A stretch of 6,723 nt of DNA, from NCBI GenBank assembly GCA_017538845.1, contig JAFYIC010000079.1, positions 1 to 6,723 of the forward strand, in the 5' to 3' direction. The translations under genes were made by a program, and so were the position numbers. Source of the stretch: Bacillota bacterium (GTDB lineage Bacteria; Bacillota; Clostridia; Peptostreptococcales; Anaerovoracaceae). The notes under the pieces are model-generated. The model ran no database searches. It was not told the DNA's origin and saw nothing but the letters and a program-made list of their open reading frames with translations. Below, piece by piece: positions 5,908-6,723 of this stretch (positions within the stretch are counted from its first letter, which is position 1; each line of letters starts with the position of its first letter).

Positions 5908-6154
5908 ATTCGCCACTGCCTCGCAGTAGTGGCCTCATCAGGTACGTCCCTTCCGGGATAATACCCTTATGCTGTAACGGGCATCCCCGTCGCCTCCTAC
6001 TTTCCGGCGCAAACCGTGTTCAGACGCGCAGCTCCAAGATGTATTCGCTGAAACTATCTGCGCGCCTCTCATCACCCGGCAGCTTTCTGTTCAGAATCGT
6101 GACAGTTACTAATTCTCTTCACAGCCTTTTCTTATTATATTGCCAACGCATTAA

Positions 6155-6183
6155 ACTATACTAGACTATCATTTTCAAGTCAA
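6155..6183 (-). promoter_or_regulatory. SigA promoter of the T-box leader and symporter gene
   Basis: On the minus strand: TTGACT (6178-6183), 17-nt spacer, TATAGT (6155-6160). The start point is expected near 6148, about 20 nt before the first T-box element. It lies 35 bp after the stop of the epimerase gene, and I see no terminator hairpin between them, so some read-through from the epimerase gene into the T-box is possible. Confidence 0.82.
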
Positions 6184-6217
6184 ACTATTTCCTGACTTTT
6201 TTCGGGCTTTTTTGAAA

Positions 6218-6723
6218 TTATTTCTCATCCTCCTCAGGCAGGATTATCCCGATGTCCACATTTGTCAGGCTGTCTATGAGTTCAGATGATCTTCCCCCGA
6301 AGAAGCCGTATTTATAAAAACCTATGGAAACCGTCAGGTCGCTCTTTACCGCCAGGACCGCTTCACCGGTATCCCCGTTCATTCCGCTGTTTATATCAAC
6401 GCTTATGACGCAGCAGTCTTCCTTTTCTTCTCTGATCCGGTTAATTTCCTTTATGGCCTCTGCCGCAATGCCGTGAGGCTCGCCTGCAAATCCGGTTCCC
6501 AGTATGCAGTCCACCAGAATATCGTAATCTTTCAGCTGTCCCGCGCCCGGCTCATAAGGGATCTGTCTCACGCCCGCCTCTTCGCATTTTCTGTGATAGT
6601 ATCCGCCGTCCTCCGAAAACTTTTCAGAAAGCATATATACTGTGACGTCAAGTCCTTTGTCTTCCATTATCATCGCAAGGGCATATCCGTCGCCGCCGTT
6701 GTTCCCGCTGCCGAAGATGACAG
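6218..6723 (-). CDS. nnrE: NAD(P)H-hydrate epimerase (YjeF N-terminal domain), 5' end cut off by the window
   Basis: Interconverts the R and S forms of hydrated NADH/NADPH (NADHX, NADPHX) so that the dehydratase can repair them: metabolite repair in the cytoplasm. The last 168 residues are visible. They begin in the Rossmann-type nucleotide loop VIFGSGNNGGDGYALA, continue through DYDILVDCILGTGFAGEP (the Asp of the potassium/substrate site) and VISVDINSGMNGDTGE, and end with NVDIGIILPEEDEK. The protein stops right after the epimerase domain, so the dehydratase domain that is fused behind it in E. coli YjeF is absent; a separate dehydratase gene would be needed elsewhere. VDINSG has Asn where VDIPSG is common. 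The internal ATG at 6673 is not the start, since the conserved loop is upstream of it. Identity is confident. Confidence 0.93.
   Translation of the reverse strand, partial: VIFGSGNNGGDGYALAMIMEDKGLDVTVYMLSEKFSEDGGYYHRKCEEAGVRQIPYEPGAGQLKDYDILVDCILGTGFAGEPHGIAAEAIKEINRIREEKEDCCVISVDINSGMNGDTGEAVLAVKSDLTVSIGFYKYGFFGGRSSELIDSLTNVDIGIILPEEDEK

Larger units (their letters stand above)
5859..6130 (-). ncRNA. T-box riboswitch, probable tRNA-Tyr specificity
   Basis: In the leader RNA of the symporter, uncharged tRNA binding to a T-box shifts a terminator to an antiterminator. Visible parts in 5'-3' order on the minus strand: GTGAAGAGAATTAGTA (6107-6122), the K-turn and AGUA side of the stem I specifier loop; the apical part ACAGAAAG...GGGTGATGAGAG (6067-6090); CGAA followed by TAC (6041-6043) and ATCTTGGAGC, where TAC is the likely specifier; stem III GCCACT/AGTGGC (5928-5933 with 5912-5917); the T-box core AGAGGTGGTACCGCGG (5892-5907). 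UGGU in the bulge would pair with ACCA, so the tRNA should have discriminator A73, which fits tRNA-Tyr. The T-box class is near certain; the tyrosine call rests on aligning the specifier loop by eye with known leaders such as B. subtilis glyQS. Confidence 0.95.

Overview
The window looks like chromosomal DNA of an anaerobic, low-to-medium GC Firmicute, most likely a member of class Clostridia. The reasons are an oxygen-sensitive class III ribonucleotide reductase, a T-box tRNA-sensing leader, strong AGGAGG-type ribosome binding sites, near-consensus SigA promoters (TTGACT-17-TATAAT), and protein sequences with a clostridial look. I cannot name the species from the sequence.

Layout. Positions 1-2180 (minus strand) hold most of nrdD, the anaerobic ribonucleoside-triphosphate reductase; its C-terminal zinc and glycyl-radical end lies beyond base 1. 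Its promoter is at 2408-2436, so the mRNA has an unusually long leader of about 220 nt. The leader contains a near-perfect NrdR repressor box, two perfect 8-bp hairpins and a repeated 9-mer. Divergent from nrdD, at 2600-3994 on the plus strand, is a 464-residue lipoprotein. I recognise it as a relative of the M20C dipeptidase PepD (Xaa-His dipeptidase) that has lost nearly every metal ligand and the catalytic glutamate: a probable membrane-anchored pseudo-peptidase. This is the most novel item in the window.

The lipoprotein gene converges on a minus-strand sodium:solute symporter gene (4221-5804). The whole gap between their stop codons (3992-4223) is one imperfect inverted repeat. It begins at the TGATCA that carries each gene's TGA stop and closes at a central hairpin that also serves as a terminator. 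It could be a MITE-like element or an elaborate shared terminator.

The symporter is preceded by its own promoter and a full T-box riboswitch (stem I, stem III, antiterminator, terminator). The probable specifier triplet is UAC and the tRNA-end-pairing bulge is UGGU, which together point to uncharged tRNA-Tyr, so the transporter is probably induced by tyrosine starvation. Upstream on the same strand, 6218-6723 is the 3' part of a stand-alone NAD(P)H-hydrate epimerase, whose N-terminus lies beyond the window.

The genes do not form one pathway. There are at least three separate transcription units facing minus, plus and minus, with three distinct control modes: NrdR repression for nrdD, a simple extended -10 promoter for the lipoprotein, and T-box attenuation for the symporter.
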